A stretch of DNA of 6,326 nucleotides from an uncultured Fidelibacterota bacterium (GTDB lineage: Bacteria; Marinisomatota; Marinisomatia; Marinisomatales; UBA1611). Under the pieces are notes generated by a model. The model saw only the letters and a list, made by a program, of their open reading frames with translations. It did no database searches and was not told the origin of the DNA. This document shows positions 6,020 through 6,326 of this stretch, one piece after another. The position numbers and the translations under genes were made by a program. The stretch spans positions 1 through 6,326 of the forward strand of contig CAJWHU010000092.1 of assembly GCA_913041325.1 (NCBI GenBank), given 5' to 3'. Position 1 is the first letter of the stretch. Every line of letters starts with the position of its first letter.

Positions 6020-6326
6020 ATGAATTATATACGTAATATATACAATTGGGTCTTGTCTCTGGCAAATAAACCAAATAGCGTAAAAGCTTTGGGAGGAATT
6101 GCCTTTGCCGAAGCCTCGTTTTTCCCAATACCCCCTGATTTATTACTGATACCACTCGCGCTTGGTGATCGAACCAAATCAATATATTTTGGGCTAACTT
6201 GCACCTTGTTTTCGGTTTTAGGGGGCGCGGTAGGATATTTTATAGGTTCATACTTATGGTGGGGACTTGGCGGAGAGTTTTCAATTTTTGCAAACTTTTT
6301 CTTTAAAAATATTCCTGGGTTAAATA
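6020..6326 (+). CDS. YqaA/DedA-family membrane protein, N-terminal part (3' end outside window)
   Basis: The frame runs from ATG 6020 to the window end without a stop, giving the first 102 residues. It shows ALGGIAFAEASFFPIPPDLL (24-43), the acidic-residue-plus-FPIPPD re-entrant segment typical of YqaA/VTT-domain proteins of the DedA superfamily. A hydrophobic helix at about 56-80 follows with the glycine-rich VLGGAVGYFIGSYLW. DedA-type proteins are inner-membrane proteins; characterised members affect membrane lipid and undecaprenyl-phosphate traffic and membrane homeostasis, while the YqaA branch remains uncharacterised. An in-frame TGA at 6017-6019 directly precedes the ATG, so the start is fixed; no Shine-Dalgarno is visible. 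It begins 11 bases after the phosphodiester glycosidase and is probably in the same transcription unit. The part seen is roughly half of a typical family member of about 200 residues. Confidence 0.85.
   Translation, partial: MNYIRNIYNWVLSLANKPNSVKALGGIAFAEASFFPIPPDLLLIPLALGDRTKSIYFGLTCTLFSVLGGAVGYFIGSYLWWGLGGEFSIFANFFFKNIPGLN

Noticed and set aside
5937..6182. An 81-codon - strand frame across the glycosidase/YqaA boundary
   Set aside because: It covers the conserved end of one gene and the FPIPPD segment of the next on the other strand; no domain is recognisable.

Overview
The window is a gene-dense, A+T-rich stretch of bacterial chromosome with every recognised gene on the + strand. Order: end of rpsO (ribosomal protein S15), pnp (polynucleotide phosphorylase), a class I/II PLP-dependent aminotransferase, a small MerR-family regulator, a tRNA-Pro(GGG), a membrane-anchored DUF2914 protein, a NAGPA-type phosphodiester glycosidase with a probable lipoprotein signal, and the start of a YqaA/DedA-like membrane protein cut by the window end. 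I see no insertion sequence, phage gene, CRISPR array or other sign of a mobile element. Intergenic gaps are short: 31, 62, 60, 6 and 88 bases, then a 1-base overlap, then 11 bases.

The organism is a Gram-negative-like bacterium with a low-G+C, compact genome. Weak Shine-Dalgarno sequences, a tRNA without encoded CCA, an aminotransferase resembling ones I associate with Bacteroidetes, and the MerR and DUF2914 types together suggest the Fibrobacteres-Chlorobi-Bacteroidetes (FCB) superphylum or a relative such as marine Marinimicrobia (SAR406). This placement is tentative and rests on impressions of protein families, not on a search.

The left part (1-2389) is the widespread rpsO-pnp pair for translation and RNA turnover. 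The two genes are only 31 bases apart, without the hairpin-bearing leader used for pnp autoregulation in Escherichia coli. The aminotransferase (2452-3753) keeps all the catalytic residues expected of fold-type I enzymes, but its substrate cannot be read from sequence.

The middle part (3754-4344) holds a cysteine-free, 120-residue MerR-type DNA-binding protein ending 6 bases before a well-formed tRNA-Pro(GGG). The 88 bases after the tRNA carry a 9-bp direct repeat with a 22-bp period and small A+T-rich palindromes, and could be a regulatory region for the genes downstream.

The right part (4345-6326) looks like one envelope-directed transcription unit. A two-helix membrane anchor carries a Lys/Pro-rich linker and a DUF2914 domain. 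A secreted phosphodiester glycosidase is translationally coupled to it through a TAGTG overlap. A VTT/DedA-like integral membrane protein follows. I infer a role in cell-envelope glycan or lipid handling, but no sequence feature proves that the three act together. Most of the window is ordinary housekeeping content; the MerR/tRNA-Pro pair and the DUF2914-NAGPA-YqaA group are the parts most worth following up.
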